Part shown: one piece after another, positions 5,695 to 6,506 of the stretch
Numbering within the stretch: position 1 is the first letter of the stretch
Layout of the letters: every line of letters begins with the position of its first letter
Assembly: GCA_009920595.1 (NCBI GenBank)
Contig: RFZR01000095.1
Coordinates: 1-6,506 of the forward strand
Length of the DNA stretch: 6,506 nucleotides
Direction: 5' to 3'
Source: Alphaproteobacteria bacterium
GTDB taxonomy: Bacteria; Pseudomonadota; Alphaproteobacteria; Rhizobiales; Beijerinckiaceae
Notes under the pieces: generated by a model
Told to the model about the DNA's origin: nothing
Databases searched by the model: none
Seen by the model: the letters and a program-made list of their open reading frames with translations, nothing else
Translations under genes and position numbers: made by a program

Positions 5695-5697
5695 CAA

Positions 5698-6204
5698 TCA
5701 ATAGACTCCAAGAAAGTCACGCTTTGTGAGTTCAACACCATTATGTCTCAAAATGTCATAGGCGGTTGTGGTGTGGAAAAAGAAATTCGGTAGCGCGCCG
5801 TGACGCAGATAAACAAGAGCGTTAAACACACGCGGCTCGGGCCGCATGGGCACCGTGATGTCACGGCTCTCAGCGCCGATAAATTTTTCCTTCGGAATTG
5901 AGGTGATAAACGAAATCGTTTTAGCGATACGCGCATCTAAATCCTCAAAGCTCGCTTCGGTATCCGCATAACTCGGGACATCAACGCCAGCGATGCGTGC
6001 CGCACCGCCTTTAGCAAAATCAGACGCTAATTGAACTTGTCGTGAGAGCGCAAACATATCGGGGAAGAGGCGGGCCGAGAGCAAGATTTGCGCATCAATC
6101 TTGCGGGCTTCGGCATGGGCCGCGGCCTTTTTCAAAACGACGGCCAGAGCTTCAAGTGACTGCACAAAAACGGGAACGGAAAGATCATAAAGACTGAGCG
6201 ACAT
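5698..6204 (-). CDS. DUF1993 family protein
   Basis: This 168-residue soluble protein is recognised as DUF1993 by MSLSLYDLSVPVFVQSL at the N-terminus (compare the family's 'hyd-Y-hyd-x-S-V-P-x-F' opening), RLFPDMFALSRQVQLASDFAKG in the first third (45-66), and the C-terminal FFFHTTTAYDILRHNGVEL (141-159) ending KRDFLG. The family is mainly alpha-helical and, to my knowledge, related to the DinB/YfiT four-helix bundles. His135, His144 and His154 sit where metal-binding histidines might lie, but no metal or reaction is established. There is no signal peptide. Length agrees with the family (about 165-175). The start is supported by AAGGAG 7 bases before ATG. It is the first gene of the operon with the periplasmic SOUL protein. 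That link, rather than any motif, is the only clue to its job. Confidence 0.88.
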   Translation of the reverse strand: MSLSLYDLSVPVFVQSLEALAVVLKKAAAHAEARKIDAQILLSARLFPDMFALSRQVQLASDFAKGGAARIAGVDVPSYADTEASFEDLDARIAKTISFITSIPKEKFIGAESRDITVPMRPEPRVFNALVYLRHGALPNFFFHTTTAYDILRHNGVELTKRDFLGVY

Positions 6205-6211
6205 GGTTATT

Positions 6212-6217
6212 CTCCTT
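6212..6217 (-). promoter_or_regulatory. Shine-Dalgarno of the DUF1993 gene
   Basis: On the minus strand AAGGAG is followed after 7 bases (AATAACC) by the ATG at 6204. This near-ideal site fixes the start. Confidence 0.85.
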
Positions 6218-6218
6218 A

Positions 6219-6360
6219 GGCGTCGGGTACCGACATTGTCATGGAATGATACGAACGAATAGGCCCTCAGAAGCCTCTTTTATGAGATGCGCTGTGCGCG
6301 GATCCGGCTTGCTTTTGACCCTGAAAGTCTCTATCCCGACGCCATCCACAGGGTCTGGCG
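6219..6360. repeat. cluster of inverted repeats between the DUF1993 operon and tRNA-Ala
   Basis: Several inverted repeats overlap here. GTCGG-GTA-CCGAC (6222-6234) is a perfect 5-bp hairpin 4 bases from the DUF1993 Shine-Dalgarno. GGCGTCGGG (6219-6227) matches CCCGACGCC (6335-6343), 9 bp over 107 bases. GACCCTG (6317-6323) matches CAGGGTC (6349-6355), 7 bp over 25 bases. CGCCA (6340-6344) matches TGGCG (6356-6360). The first two are alternatives because they share bases, as do the second and the last. The minus-strand leader of the operon would carry them if transcription begins far upstream. A TTGACC hexamer at 6315-6320 could be the -35 of the tRNA promoter, but I see no matching -10 at a normal distance. 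Confidence 0.35.
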
Positions 6361-6384
6361 GATATGTGCTGCCTCAGGCCTCGG

Positions 6385-6460
6385 GGGGCTGTAGCTCAGT
6401 TGGGAGAGCGCCTCGTTCGCAATGAGGAGGCCAGCGGTTCGATTCCGCTCAGCTCCACCA
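6385..6460 (+). tRNA. tRNA-Ala (anticodon CGC)
   Basis: A complete 76-base cloverleaf is present. The acceptor stem GGGGCTG pairs with CAGCTCC (6450-6456, one G-U), followed by discriminator A (6457) and encoded CCA (6458-6460). The D stem is GCTC/GAGC (6394-6397, 6406-6409). The anticodon stem CCTCG/TGAGG (6411-6415, 6423-6427, one G-U at the loop end) encloses the loop TTCGCAA with anticodon CGC at 6418-6420, which reads GCG alanine codons. The variable loop is AGGCC, and the T stem AGCGG/CCGCT holds the loop TTCGATT. All invariant positions fit a functional tRNA. The 46 bases after it (6461-6506) are more AT-rich than the rest and contain no recognisable gene or clear terminator. tRNA 3' ends are common integration sites for mobile elements, but no integrase or repeat of the tRNA end is in view. 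Confidence 0.97.
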
Positions 6461-6506
6461 TTCTATTCAATAAAATCAGTGTTTTAGAAGTTATCCGTCA
6501 ACGCTG

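Noticed and set aside
5695..5697. TTG as the start of the SOUL gene
   Set aside because: It directly precedes an ATG in the same frame and follows the DUF1993 stop without a gap; the ATG at 5692-5694 is the simpler start.
6385..6506. tRNA-Ala 3' end as the attachment site of an integrated element
   Set aside because: No integrase, no direct repeat of the tRNA 3' end and only 46 downstream bases are visible; there is no positive evidence.
1..6506. CRISPR array, insertion sequence, phage, toxin-antitoxin or defence genes
   Set aside because: I found no regularly spaced repeats, transposase or recombinase motifs, target duplications or defence domains; all long frames are accounted for by housekeeping or small conserved families.

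Overview
The window looks like ordinary chromosomal DNA from an alphaproteobacterium, probably Hyphomicrobiales or a relative. This rests on the gene families and general protein character (LeuB, short serine/threonine dehydratase, beta-carbonic anhydrase, Asd, an Agrobacterium-type 'host attachment' protein, DUF1993, periplasmic SOUL) and on a base composition that looks close to half G+C. It is inference: no database search was possible. I see no transposase, phage gene, toxin-antitoxin pair, CRISPR array or rRNA.

Layout. Positions 1-2297 are a tight plus-strand run. It holds the 3' part of leuB (leucine biosynthesis), 9 bases later a PLP-dependent threonine/serine dehydratase without an ACT domain, and, overlapping it by ATGA, a beta-class carbonic anhydrase. 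The minus-strand gene asd (aspartate-semialdehyde dehydrogenase, 2294-3331) converges on this run and shares the TTAA that makes both stop codons. A 341-base divergent intergenic region follows (3332-3672). It holds a three-stem folded element just upstream of asd, a short hydrophobic open frame on the minus strand that may be a gene remnant, and the start region of a DMT/EamA permease that appears to begin at TTG (3673-4563). A 130-base gap with two hairpins leads to a host-attachment family gene (4694-5155). Its stop overlaps that of a minus-strand pair, DUF1993 then a SOUL heme-binding-like protein, which forms a two-gene operon (transcribed 6204 to 5152). A 180-base spacer rich in inverted repeats separates that operon's start from a complete tRNA-Ala(CGC) at 6385-6460. 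The last 46 bases hold nothing I can assign.

How the genes fit. LeuB, Asd and a threonine dehydratase all belong to aspartate-family or branched-chain amino acid synthesis: Asd leads towards threonine, threonine deamination gives 2-oxobutanoate for isoleucine, and LeuB serves leucine. Carbonic anhydrase supplies bicarbonate to carboxylases. The right half is a set of small, poorly characterised genes. The observations most worth following are the folded element in front of asd, whose fold is slightly better on the asd-sense strand, and the apparent in-frame loss of a central segment from the SOUL protein. I found nothing that I can claim as a new system.
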